This document shows positions 54,701 to 64,000 of a stretch of DNA of 64,000 nt, piece after piece. This DNA is from Turritopsis dohrnii. Lineage: Eukaryota > Cnidaria > Hydrozoa > Anthoathecata > Oceaniidae. How positions within the stretch are numbered: the stretch's first letter is position 1; each line of letters begins with the position of its first letter. Where the stretch lies: NCBI GenBank assembly GCA_027922465.2, contig BQMF02000646.1, forward strand, positions 62,001 to 126,000. Direction: 5' to 3'. The notes beneath the pieces were generated by a model, which saw only the letters and a list, made by a program, of their open reading frames with translations, had not been told where the DNA came from and did no database searches. The translations under genes and the position numbers were made by a program.

Positions 54701-56966
54701 CGATTCTGTAAGAGATGAACTAGAACAAAATGGAAACGAAGATGAGGAAGTTGATGATTTTCCTGAAGAAAATATTTGTGGAGCGCCGGCTTGTACACCA
54801 ATTACAATTTCTGATGATGAAATGAATGAAAAAATCCGTTCTTTAAACAAAAAACAAAGAGAGATATTTAACTACATTAATAAATGGGTGAGAACTGCAA
54901 TGAAATCTTTGCAAAGCAAGGAAACACCAAAACAAGAACCTTTTCAAATTTTCATTACTGGGAGTGCTGGATGCGGAAAATCACATCTACTAACAACTAT
55001 CAAGATGTACTTACATAAAGCTCTGTCTTATGGTTCAGGTGAACACAACAAAGAGAGAATGTTAATGTTAGCACCAACTGGAGTTGCAGCTGTGAATGTC
55101 GGTGGTTCAACTATCCATTCAGCGTTAGGAATATTGCCAGATCGAACGAGTGGTAAATGTGTTTCAAAATTAAGCGACAAAAAAAGAAGTTCGCTTAGAC
55201 AAAAGTATAGTGAACTTAAAGTTATAATTATCGATGAAATTTCCATGGTCTCAAACAAGCTACTTTTGCATATTCATCAAAGATTATGTGAGATATTTGG
55301 TTGCACTGAAGATCTTCCCTTTGCAGGAATATCTATAATTGCTTGTGGTGACTTTTATCAATTGCCACCAATTCAACAAAAACCTGTTTTTGCGGAATTT
55401 AATGATCATATGTTGAATATCTTTCACTGTTGGCGATATTTCAAAATTGCTGAACTTACTGAAGTCATGAGACAACGAGGTGATCAAACATTCATCGATC
55501 TTTTAAACAATATTAGGTTAGGACTACTGACAGACAGAGATAGAGAAATACTACAATCAAGAAGAATTGAAATAGATGACCCAAACTATCCAAATGATGC
55601 TATTCATATTTGGGCTGAGAATGCTTTAGTTAATGAACATAACCAGAGAAAATTACGAGAACTACCAGGTTTTGAGTACGAAATTGAAGCCATCGATAAG
55701 TTGCCTGAGAATATTGCAGCAAGTGTTTTTGAAAAGGTGTATCAGCGAAGTCAAATGGATACTGGTGGATTAGCTCAAAAACTTTCATTAAAGATAAAAG
55801 CAAAGGTGATGTTGACATCAAATCTTGACGTCGAAGATAAACTGTGTAATGGTCAAATAGGAAGAGTTGAACATCTGAAGTTTGACCAAAGAGGTAACAT
55901 AGTTACTATATATCTGAAAATGGATGATGAAGATATAGGGGTAAAAGTCATTAATAGTGATCCTTTTGGAAGAGCTCACAGCTTAGTCCCAATCAACAGA
56001 GTTGAAAAGGAAATAAAAATAAGGAAGAATAGTTTATCATCGCCAGTAATAAAAAGGCTTCAATTTCCATTAGTTCTTTCATGGGCTTGTACAGTACATA
56101 AAGTTCAAGGCAAAACATTCCCCAAAATAGTATTCAGTCTTGATATGCTTCGACAAAAGCGATTTAATTCTGGTCAAGTTTATGTTGCTTTAAGTCGTGT
56201 AACGTCTTTAGCTGGATTGTATACCTTAGGAGACATTGATAAGAAACATGTTACCACCAATCCAAGAGCAAGTGCTGAGTATGGATTTATGAGAGAAAAT
56301 CTATCTCTAGATTATATAAATTCAGAAAGTTCAGAAGAAGTCCTGTCAATTTCATTACTTAATGTTCGTTCTCTTTCGAAACATGCGATCGATGTTAAGC
56401 ATGATAATGTGCTTATGGAAAGTGATGTACTTTGTTTTACTGAAACTCAATTGACATCCAACATGGACACCACACAAATATCAAGTACTTTGACTCCTTT
56501 TTCATTGGAATTCAACAACACTAGTAATGACAAGTTTTCAAACATTGCATTAGCATATAATGATGATGTCACACTGATCAATAATATTTCCATTCCAGGA
56601 GCTTCTCTTTATACATTGTGTAAACCTGATACTTTCTCTGACCATCTGAACATCATACTTTTATATAGAAAAAACAACCTAAGTCTAGCAAATTTTTTAT
56701 ATCTGATCCAACATTTGAGTAGCCAAGTTGACTTGGTCCATATAATTTTGGGAGATTTCAACATTAATGCCCTGCAATCAAATAACACCATGTTGCATAA
56801 TTATTTAAATGAGAATTATGTATTAACAAATGAAACTACTACTCATATTTCTGGGTCATTAATTGATCATGTGTACATCCACAAAGATCTTGCTCAACAT
56901 ACTGCCACCAAGATTTCTATGCATTTTGTTTACTATTCAGATCATGACGGAATTAAATTACAATAA
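51723..56966 (+). CDS. Helentron Rep-helicase-endonuclease
   Basis: About 1,747 codons. Zinc-finger pairs CVCCNRTLY and CQTCHLKL (DUF6570-like, 51790-52000); Helitron_like_N/Rep from about 52650, with HVH of the HUH motif at 53250-53258 and two Tyr at 53862 and 53874 (YMCAYLSK); PIF1 helicase with Walker A GSAGCGKS at 54960-54983, Walker B IIIDEIS near 55230 and VYVALSRVTSL near 56180; APE-like endonuclease from 56340 with LNVRSL, FTETQL, GDFNIN and SDHDG, ending at TAA. Rep would nick and join DNA during rolling-circle transposition and the helicase would unwind it. All main motifs are intact. Coding is continuous with the upstream frame across the A8 run. Confidence 0.9.
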   Translation, partial: RVDKQNKRIGSIDTFKKVIKEGPYYICVCCNRTLYKQSVRIFDNNIYTMDQKVFAFQVLSFDGSEYICQTCHLKLIKEKLPCQAVINDLEVFELPDNFSDVRKLEKTIISKRLLFKKITIMPKGQSPKMKGAVCNVPIQADDICNILPRGLDNNGIVQVALKKKMSFKSNVFFEAVRPDVVRGILMYLKQNNALYSNIEINIENVPRCWIGEINNAFEDEVHFVNESQIPHVKQGDEEEDMNPLDEFRLAVSETAYVPELAYEIRDDANVTIAPGENREPLALICDNDCELLAHPWLFPTGKFGYTHDRKEKLSPCKYFNQRLLNYKQKFASDSDYIFFAQSLMQHLNLNRSINIAMKKIKSDGLTAGQISQNFKEKIGELIASDEAFNFMNTLKGTPAYWKRFLFEVLAMVKQLGLPTYFMTLSCADLRWNELVEIIGKLKGMNLTAEEIENLNYFERTNILNSNPVLLARHFQFRVENFFKHIVLNGPFGKVIHYAIRVEFQVRGSPHVHCLLWVENAPILSEQNKDEYVAFVDNVIKCELPEQQSNDKLFRLVKTYQTHSHSRSCRKYKNIECRYSFGKFFTNRTRLAKPISDEVPVEAKIRMLQARKEVLDKVQKYVNEKLNPKYRNMYHPTKESYDPPKSIEKILQELDIEEASYYRSLEMSPDSSYQIHFKRSPGSCFINNYFEDGLLAWEANIDIQPVLDYYKAVAYMCAYLSKSEDESTEAMKQAAKEAHETGQTAYEKMKSVSKAYRTHREMSIQEAVSIVLPEIWLRKTCPAVTFANSNLPENRYRVCRSEEEIANMPDNETNIFKRNMLDRYMDRPNLSFKKGKYALMDDLCFAKFLSSYVLDVRVTDEDENDCQPEVLEDLLLDEKNTRLPTTVPLMSSKERVKLRKTKCVLRYHVPNKITKPEAYAHRMLFMFYPFRNETELKATTSGTYTEKILDPEVLDVINTNKQICEPYGEIVDNAFVHFNANNANGLDAAGEQENDSVRDELEQNGNEDEEVDDFPEENICGAPACTPITISDDEMNEKIRSLNKKQREIFNYINKWVRTAMKSLQSKETPKQEPFQIFITGSAGCGKSHLLTTIKMYLHKALSYGSGEHNKERMLMLAPTGVAAVNVGGSTIHSALGILPDRTSGKCVSKLSDKKRSSLRQKYSELKVIIIDEISMVSNKLLLHIHQRLCEIFGCTEDLPFAGISIIACGDFYQLPPIQQKPVFAEFNDHMLNIFHCWRYFKIAELTEVMRQRGDQTFIDLLNNIRLGLLTDRDREILQSRRIEIDDPNYPNDAIHIWAENALVNEHNQRKLRELPGFEYEIEAIDKLPENIAASVFEKVYQRSQMDTGGLAQKLSLKIKAKVMLTSNLDVEDKLCNGQIGRVEHLKFDQRGNIVTIYLKMDDEDIGVKVINSDPFGRAHSLVPINRVEKEIKIRKNSLSSPVIKRLQFPLVLSWACTVHKVQGKTFPKIVFSLDMLRQKRFNSGQVYVALSRVTSLAGLYTLGDIDKKHVTTNPRASAEYGFMRENLSLDYINSESSEEVLSISLLNVRSLSKHAIDVKHDNVLMESDVLCFTETQLTSNMDTTQISSTLTPFSLEFNNTSNDKFSNIALAYNDDVTLINNISIPGASLYTLCKPDTFSDHLNIILLYRKNNLSLANFLYLIQHLSSQVDLVHIILGDFNINALQSNNTMLHNYLNENYVLTNETTTHISGSLIDHVYIHKDLAQHTATKISMHFVYYSDHDGIKLQ

Positions 56967-58069
56967 GAGATAAGTTCATACCTGCGATAACTGGAGGACA
57001 TATATGTTCGGAATTAGAGCGAGAATTACTAACTTTGCCTGTAAGGATGGGTGGATTGGCAATTACGGATTTCACAAAGACAGCAGGAGTAGAATATGAA
57101 AATTCGAGGAAGATAACAGAGAATTTGGTTGAAGCAGTCAAGAAACAAGAAATGACATATTCTATTGAGAATAAGCAAATTAGTCGGATTAAGAATGAGA
57201 TAAGATCAAAGAAGGACAAAGCTAATGAAGAAATTTTAGAAAATCTTAAACAACAAATGAATACTTCGCAGAAAAGACTACTAGAAGTGAACAGTGAGAA
57301 AGGAGCATCCAGCTGGTTAAATGTATTACCCAACCCAAAATTTGGTTTCGATCTTAACAAGCAACAGTTTTGGGATGCAATAAGATTGCGATATGGGTGG
57401 AATATTCCAAATCTTCCAACGATGTGCACTTGTGGCAAGAAATTTGACATCCAACACTGCATGAGTTGCAAAAAAGGAGGTTTCATCACAATGAGACATA
57501 ATGATATTAGAGATTTAACAGCGTCTCTACTGTCAGAAACGTGTAAAGATGTTGAAGTTGAACCTATGTTAACGAAATTAACTGGTGAAGTAATGATCAT
57601 TCCATCTGCAAAAAGTGGCAACGAAGTTCGACTTGATATTAGTGCAAGACACTTTTGGGTAAAAGGCCAAAGAGCATTCTTTGATGTAAGGGTCATTGAC
57701 CCAAACGCTTCGAGGTATTCAACCCAAAGTCTGCAAAAATGTTACGAAAGGAACGAAAAGGAGAAGAAATCAGCATATAATGAACGAATACTAAATATCG
57801 AACATGGTAACTTTACTCCGTTGGTTTTCACTATTCAAGGAGGAATGGGTCGAGAGTGTAAAACGTTTTACAAGCGACTTTCTGAGATGGTTGCTGATAA
57901 AAGGAAGGAGCATGCATCAATCGTCACGAACTGGGTACGAACAAAGATATCCTTCGCTCTTTTAAAATCAAGTCTGGTGTGTCTCCGAGGTTCCAGATCA
58001 CCTTGGAATCAAAACAATGTAAACATGACAGAAGACATCAGCATCGTTTCAAAAACGTCACACGTGTAA
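56958..58069 (+). pseudogene. C-terminal part of an R2-like RT protein (zinc knuckle + REL)
   Basis: The frame can be read from about 56958 (DKFIPAITGG, SELERELLTLPVRMGGLA), the region that follows the reverse-transcriptase thumb in a family common in cnidarian genomes. Next come a coiled-coil stretch, a CX1CX7HX4C-type knuckle (CTCGKKFDIQHCMSC, about 57426-57470) and a PD-(D/E)XK endonuclease-like core (RLDIS with Asp at 57635; FFDVRV at 57677-57694), ending in LVCLRGSRSPW and a stop. No reverse-transcriptase catalytic core is present. This fragment begins within 10 bp of the Helentron endonuclease stop, which suggests a deletion joined them. The methionine codon near 57035 is not a natural start. 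Confidence 0.72.
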
Positions 58070-58497
58070 AATCCAAATGTCAATTGCTGCAATGAAGATA
58101 TGTAATTGTGATTGGGAAGAATTTATTTGTAAAATGATGCAACGCAGTGAACGGTGGTCTGCGAAATATAATTTTGAGATTAAATTACAGATAAAAGAAA
58201 AATAGACGCCACGTTGTGTTGTGACAAAGCTTGAATTATATCTAAAATCAAATCAGTTCTCTAGGTCTACTTTTTTTAAATCTTAGTGTAAGTATTGTAT
58301 ATATATTAAGAGGAATCACAATTTTTTCTGCGATTTTGCTTACTAAAACACTTTATTTTACCAATCAAATCAAAAATAAAGAAATAAAACCTGAATCAAC
58401 ATTTTCGTTTAAAAGCTCTTGTTTGAGCGCGTAAAAAGGACTTTGGGATAAATGTACGTCAAATAGAAATGCTCGAGTTTTGTCGCTGAAATAACTA
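58070..58497. other. Non-coding, possible 3' tail
   Basis: AT-rich. Could contain the end of the RT element or of the Helentron, but no poly-A tail or terminal hairpin was clear. Confidence 0.4.
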
Positions 58498-58662
58498 CAG
58501 TGGCGGATCTGGAGGTATGTCGAAATTTGTGTAGGAGAGCATTAACATAATTTGTGAATTCAATTTATATTACCAATGGGATTATTTGAACGCTTTTCTT
58601 TTATGGTTAGATTGCTAACACTCTCCTACACAAATTTCGACATACCTCTAGATCCGCCACTG
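58498..58662. mobile_element. 165-bp hAT-type MITE, AACTA duplication
   Basis: Ends begin CAGTGGCGGATCTGGAGG and match over 42 bp with one mismatch. The 5-bp repeat AACTA lies on both sides (58493-58497 and 58663-58667). CAGTGGCGG ends fit hAT MITEs; high arm identity suggests recent movement. Confidence 0.9.
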
Positions 58663-59056
58663 AACTATTATACAAAAGGCAATATTTTTCGGTTCAAAAT
58701 CAGAAACTTTCATTCTTAGCATTAATTCTTGAACAATAAGTCTTCGTAATTTAATAATCTAATTGAAGGAATATTCGAAGTTTTTATGTTAAATCTTAGT
58801 TTTCTTTGGCGCTGACCTTAAGGCCTTAGGGCCTCTTGTTTTCTTTCATTTGCTTGCATAAAGATTTTTTTTAACCGTTAATAGAGGTAAAATTAGACAT
58901 TGGGACAATAGAAAGTGGCCGTTTAGCCTTTAGTCTTTTGTAGGATCCTCTGTTTTCGTCTATTCACGCTCGCTTTACCATTTGCCCTTCTCGGCCAGAG
59001 AAAGGAATAGTTCACCTACATTGACTACTGCCATTATACGAACCCTATTGGTTATA

Positions 59057-59214
59057 CAGTGGAATCTCTCTATCTCGAACTCGCAAGGGACCGAAAAATT
59101 TGTTCGAGATAGAGAATGTTCGAGATAAAGAAAGTTAGCTCTTCAAGTTAGCTGTTCAAGGGACCGAGATTTTTGTTCGAGATAGAGGGTAGTCGAGATA
59201 GAGAGATTCCACTG
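59057..59214. mobile_element. 158-bp pogo/Tigger-like MITE
   Basis: Perfect 22-bp ends CAGTGGAATCTCTCTATCTC... with TA on both sides (59055-59056 and 59215-59216). Inside, GTTCGAGATAGAG modules repeat and two AAGGGACCGA words occur. CAGT ends plus TA fit pogo/Tigger elements. Confidence 0.88.
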
Positions 59215-59520
59215 TATGTTTCTTTAAAATAATGTTCAAGGGTTTGTATAGAGGACTTTACTGCATTATTTAAGACCCTTGTTGATGATATTTTAAAAGC
59301 ACGAAACTTCTTTCGAGTTTTTTCGGAAGTTACATCCTGTTGTTGACGAGTTGAATCGTATTGATCTAAAAACCCGAAAAAGGGTTTCCTTTTTTGGTTC
59401 ATAATCTGAAGATCTGTAATGTTCTTTGTTACTGAAACACATCAATGAGCATCTGTGTAAATTTGACCAAACTGAAATTACACTTCCTAAATTGAATATT
59501 GAGATGGTGTTTGATATTAT

Positions 59521-60168
59521 CATGGACGTATAAAAAGAGAAGGACTCACAACTCATTTCAATAGCTATTCAATTCTATTGTTAAAATCCATTGTGTCGGC
59601 ATCCCTTTCATACCAAAGCGCGTCTCGCATTTCACTGGATTTTTGTTGAGACGAACGATTATTTACGTGCCAATCCAACGCGAAAAACTGAAATATCAGA
59701 GGAATTAAGACTCATTAGCTTTCAAAACACTTTTATTCATTGTTCAAAGCCACAGACGACGATATTTAATCGTTTTTAAAATGTTTGTGAGTTTGCTAGA
59801 AGATGTTACAAGTGAAAATAGAAGAAAATCATGGCACAGCGTCTCTGCATGTTATGAAGTTAATATTTGCGCCTCAAAAATGCCTAAGCTACACAAAACA
59901 GAGAGATAGTTTATCTATCTTTTCTGAAAGTTTCAAGTCTGAAGCTTTAGGAACTCCTAAGGAATCATACTTTTAGTTTTGGTGTTTTTCAACAGTTTTC
60001 GTGTTTATAACAAAAGGCTGCTAGTGTGGAAGCCAATGGAAACATGTATTTTTAACAGCACTTGAGGGAGTTTCAAAACTGCTTTTGTCAAAATTTCAAT
60101 AAAGCGAGGCGAGCTTGTTTGAATAGATTTTTAAAAGTTGTAAGTCCTTCTCTTTTTATACGTCCATG
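59521..60168. mobile_element. 648-bp inverted-repeat element, ATATTAT duplication
   Basis: Ends CATGGACGTATAAAAAGAGA... match over about 33 bp with one mismatch and then diverge. ATATTAT (7 bp) flanks both sides (59514-59520 and 60169-60175). The interior has short frames only (for example 59591-59779), with no known domain. Superfamily not assigned; 7-8-bp duplications are seen in hAT and related groups. Confidence 0.8.
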
Positions 60169-63100
60169 ATATTATCCCAGTCCAAATTTTTCGAGTTACA
60201 AACACGGAAATTTGGGAACTTAGGAATCCACGACGGCAACAAGGACGCTCTTAATTGATTCGTTTTCTATAAATCATCTGGAATTTAATTTAATAATTCT
60301 ATTTCAACCTTAAACCCAAGGTTTGTTTCCTTCTTGATATAGGGGCAGCGCAACGAGGAAGTCCGTAAATGGAAAATGCACGAAGCCGTGGACTCGAGTT
60401 GGCTCGAATTTTTTCCAAACATCTCTAAAGAAAAACTCGGTAAATGAACCAATATGGATGGATGACTTATGATGGATTAAGAAACTGAGACAATGTTTTA
60501 TTCTGTTATATATTTGTTGTGAACATGCTTTAAACTAAACACCCTCTGGATGAAAAACTCGCAGTTACTGCATAAGAGCCAAAACAGCAGCGCCACTTTT
60601 ATCGGGCATTTTTTACTGTCGAGAAAACCGTGAGGGAAAGGCCGTAGTGTGTATCCATGTGTCGTTCGCATCTATAAATGAAAGATTTTAGCGTATATTA
60701 GGAATTAATACTTTTATTTCAGTTAATAACACATGTAATCAACCATACCTTAGTTTCAATATCGATGTCAAAGCTTTGCGAAGTTACCCACTGTTCACAA
60801 GTTTTCTATAATGAAACACGACAAGTATTGGAAAATGAAAAAAATCCTTAAGCAACAACGATATGGTGATGCATTTTGTACCTCAATTTGTGTGGCGGAG
60901 TTGAGAATCTGCTTTGATCAAACATGCTGCATAAACGATTGTTAAACAAATGGGAATCTCACATTCTTCTCCCTCTCCAATCGATCACCACCCTAATTTC
61001 ATTTTGCATAAAACAACAAGGTTCATGAAAAAGAAAGTATTTAGTCACAGTAACTTCAGCTCTCTAAAATTATCTAAAACAGAAATCATTAATTCCTAGA
61101 CATGCAGTTAAGCAGATTACCCTGTAAAAAATTGAAAATGAATTATTCCTGAAAAATGGAAATAAACATGATCAGTTAACACTGACATGTCATTAGCCCT
61201 GAAATCAACCTGAAAGTAAATCTCTAAAATGGAGAGCAAATTAGATTATTCTATCCTGAAAAGAAAAACACACGAAACTAAAATTATTTTCCTACAATGC
61301 AGGAACGCCTAGGAGCATTCTATTAGTATCTACTCCAGAAATAAGAACATGAAGTATTAAACACCTGAAATAAATAAAAATGAATTTTGTTGTTACACGC
61401 AAAGAAAAAAACACGTTGACAGGATGCATAATAAACTGAGAGCATCACATCCTTGAAAGAAATGGTCATCACAACTAGTCGTTATGACGTCACTTCAACT
61501 GCATCTAACAATTTAACTAAAACAAAGTCAAAAACAAAACGGACTGAAAATTTCCTGAAAAAAAAAGATGATAATGTTACAGCTACATTAGTAATTTCTA
61601 ACAGAAACAAAATCAAGAAAAACTAAGATATAAGTTAAAATATAAGTTATTTGACATAACAAAAACGAAAAATTAAAGTAATGAACACCTAATTTAAAAT
61701 ACAAACAATATTCAGTCGTAGCAAGAAACATTACAAAACAACCCTAGACCCAAAGTAACAAATTCCAAAGCAACTCCATAATAAACTCGATCAAGTAGTT
61801 AAGGTAATAAAAGATAATAAAAAAAAATAAATGATAAAATAACTAAAATGAGATATAATAACATAATAAAAACTATACAATAGTGCCATGGCAAATAATA
61901 ATGAATTCTATATGTGTATATATTTACATAAATGTGGACTATGTGTTGATAAAATAAAGGTAAACCCACTAACGCGTAATCGTTTAAACTAAACACAGAA
62001 ATCCGAATAAGCAATCCGATCCGTCCAAACACCATTCAAACCGTTGTTGGTCAGATTCATCGATTAATAGGAACGTCACAGGTCATTGGCTGTTCAGAAT
62101 AAGTAGCGAACTTTCATTTGAAAAAAGAAAAAGTTGGAAATTGAAAATTTTTAAGTGAAGAAAAAAAAAATAAACAAAAAGACGTGAAAGAAAGACTAAC
62201 AGCAGGATGTAAAAAGATCTTTCTGTTACACAACACACCTCAATGCCTTCTACCTTATTGTGTTTTTGACGGAAATAATATGTAACTCCTCATGTTTAGA
62301 ACGTCTTGTTGAACAAAGATCCCGAAAGCCTTGAATCCCCTAACTCACAGACTTGACTTCGGGCAGTGTATAGCGGTACCATCGTAAGAGCAGCAGGTTA
62401 TAAGACGTCCCGATAGGGGCTATTCCGTCCTCGCTACTTCAAGAAAGCAAATCGTAGGTCAAGAGCAATCAAAAATCCAGCCAACAAAGACAATATGAAT
62501 TGATGCAGCATATTGATTGATGTTTATTTCTGCGCACCGAAACACTCTTGTGGGCCCTGGATACACGCCGTTCTCCACAAAGCTATCCCTTTCTTCGCCG
62601 TGCAGAGTCGTTCCGAAGACACCTCTTTGCACCCAGGAGAGAAGTGCCAGTAAACGCAGTACTGATACAACCAGCTAACACGGCCATGACCGAGTCATAC
62701 AAAATGCTGCACTTTTGGGAGGAGGAATGAGATATCCAACAACTGCCTATTGTTGAAAATGCCTGATTCAAACTAACTGATATAGAATATACATTATTAC
62801 TCAGCGGAATTAGCGGCTGAGTTTCTTTAGGTTTAACGAATTTGTGTGATCCTTTTACATCCTTTTGTGAGCCTATTCCCTGGAAGAAAATTCATCTGAA
62901 GACTTGTATTAAAAGTAAGAAGAACAACAAGCAAAAGAAAAAGGTGCTTTCTCAGATAAGAAAAAAGGTTTTGTTATTCCAGTGAAATTTCAGTAAAACA
63001 CAGACATTGGATAATCAGAAAGATGAAAAACTCCTGGACTATCATTACTCATTGGAAACCACCAAGTCCATCAAAAATCTCCCGTTCAACGACGATACAA

Positions 63101-63420
63101 TTCACTGACAAAACCCTTTTAATTCAAAAAATAACATGAAACAACCTCAAAAAAATAACAAAAAACTATACTTGCCACACTCGAGTCATTTCTTTGCGAT
63201 CAACACGTTTTCCACGCTTTTACATGAATTTATTAATTTTGTAATACATGAATGATTATCCACAAAAGAATAAAGGACATTTCATACGCTAGAGACCTTC
63301 AGACATCATCTGCACGGTTCTCAAGTATCTCTTGTGTACTCTTTATGTTTCGTCAATGAAGTCAATGAAACATCGTGCAATTTAACACCCCCACTGCACA
63401 CTAAAGCACATTAACGTTTA
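60169..63420. other. Intergenic, no supported gene
   Basis: AT-rich. A somewhat GC-richer piece around 62530-62730 has a 60-codon frame without recognisable domain or splice sites. A stretch around 62345-62460 is also less AT-rich but matches nothing I recognise. Confidence 0.5.
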
Positions 63421-63657
63421 AGCCTGGTTCAGACTTGACGATTATGTGTAATCGTCGTAATCGTGTAATGTGAACGCGCTTTTGTAATCGTCGCAATCGC
63501 TTAAAATTTTACAAAAAAGTTCACACTTAACAGAGGAAATAAGTATCTTGAAAGAATTTTGAAATTAGTATCTTGAAGTACATAAGAGTGTTCACACCTA
63601 GCGATTGGCGACGATTGATTTATTCTATTTTGATTTATTTCAGCTCTGAACCAGACT
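63421..63657. mobile_element. 237-bp Harbinger-type MITE
   Basis: Ends AGCCTGGTTCAGACT and, reversed at the right, AGTCTGGTTCAGAGC, flanked by TTA (63418-63420 and 63658-63660). Inside, AATCGTCGTAATCG-type modules repeat in both directions. TTA duplication and AG..C ends fit PIF/Harbinger; the ends share only general form with the element at 25993. Confidence 0.75.
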
Positions 63658-64000
63658 TTAAAGGCTTTTTTCGTTTTCATATCTGACTGATGTCGTATTA
63701 TTACATACTCTAAGGTTCCGAATAAACAGGCAGGGGTCTTAAAAGCGGTTTGGTTAGAAATTTGAGTAGAATAGGAGGGGTGGGTGGGTGTTGTATGTTT
63801 GTACGTAGCTTTCAGTAATGCAACAGTATTTGATAAATATAACTTCAATGAAAAATAATCTTTTGATGAAAAATCTGTACTTCATTCAATGTACGCAATG
63901 TAAAGTAGCAGTAATCAATTTCAAAGAAAAGCTTGTTTTACACTACTTAGAATATTTTGTGTATAAAGTGTTCAAAACTTTATCGGCCGAAAAGGACGAA
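63658..64000. other. End of window, nothing supported
   Basis: AT-rich; the minus-strand frame crossing it overlaps the MITE and shows no domain. Confidence 0.4.

Larger units (their letters stand above)
50465..58069 (+). mobile_element. Helentron-type Helitron with attached RT fragment
   Basis: A rolling-circle transposon: HUH Rep plus PIF1-like helicase in one protein, with the C-terminal APE-like endonuclease that marks Helentrons. The coding part ends at 56966, and a reverse-transcriptase C-terminus follows with almost no gap. The 5' and 3' ends (terminal hairpin, TT target) could not be placed, so limits given are those of coding sequence. Confidence 0.85.

Noticed and set aside
56953..57696. 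247-codon minus-strand ORF
   Set aside because: Antisense shadow of the RT/REL fragment, whose plus-strand motifs are clear.
62548..62730. Host exon of about 60 codons
   Set aside because: Slightly GC-richer, but no splice sites, domain or neighbouring exons; strand is ambiguous as both strands are open.

Overview
The window is AT-rich, intron-bearing animal DNA dominated by transposable elements. One gene with consensus GT-AG splice sites encodes a secreted PAN / Cys-rich / PA14 protein. The repeats include a tRNA-derived SINE, LINEs, BEL/Pao, PIF/Harbinger, a Helentron-type Helitron, a Ginger1-like element, pogo/Tigger remnants and many MITEs. This mix fits an early-branching invertebrate, most likely a cnidarian; that is inferred from family content only. 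No bacterial-type operons, rRNA or CRISPR arrays were seen.

Layout. 1-5774: 3' part of a BEL/Pao LTR retrotransposon whose gag is split by a 134-bp MITE, ending in a 390-bp 3' LTR. 5775-8997: non-coding, one arm of a large dispersed inverted repeat and a 3 x 209 bp tandem array. 9004-19371: the only confident host gene, four exons over 10.4 kb (about 294 aa); its introns hold a SINE, MITEs, a tandem duplication and the second repeat arm. 19829-21620: two inverted-repeat elements. 21747-24931: 5'-truncated LINE (endonuclease + reverse transcriptase) broken by one frameshift. 25611-29020: a MITE whose end carries a complete 3,028-bp PIF/Harbinger element (TTA duplication), with a decayed transposase and an opposite-strand double-MADF gene. 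29040-34440: MITEs, a LINE tail and two unexplained minus-strand ORFs. 34496-39563: a broken HIRAN-like gene and a pogo/Tigger transposase remnant, interrupted exactly by a 3,153-bp Ginger1-like transposon (CCGG duplication). That element has one intact ORF: integrase zinc finger, DDE integrase, GPY/F, F-box-like domain and Ulp1 protease. 40143-50365: MITEs, hAT-like elements with 5-bp duplications, a MADF pseudogene and poly-G arrays. 50465-58069: a Helentron with an N-terminal 2A-like motif, a cysteine-protease-like domain, seven 23-residue STPR-like repeats, HUH Rep, PIF1 helicase and an endonuclease, directly abutting the C-terminus of a reverse-transcriptase protein. 58070-64000: four small MITEs and otherwise featureless DNA.

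The best candidates for little-described biology are the intact Ginger1-like integrase/F-box/Ulp1 protein and the Helentron that starts with a 2A motif and crosses a frame change at an A8 run inside its STPR repeats. Several insertions can be read to the base because removing them restores an open frame in the older element. This gives a relative history: MITE into BEL, Ginger into pogo, Harbinger into a MITE.
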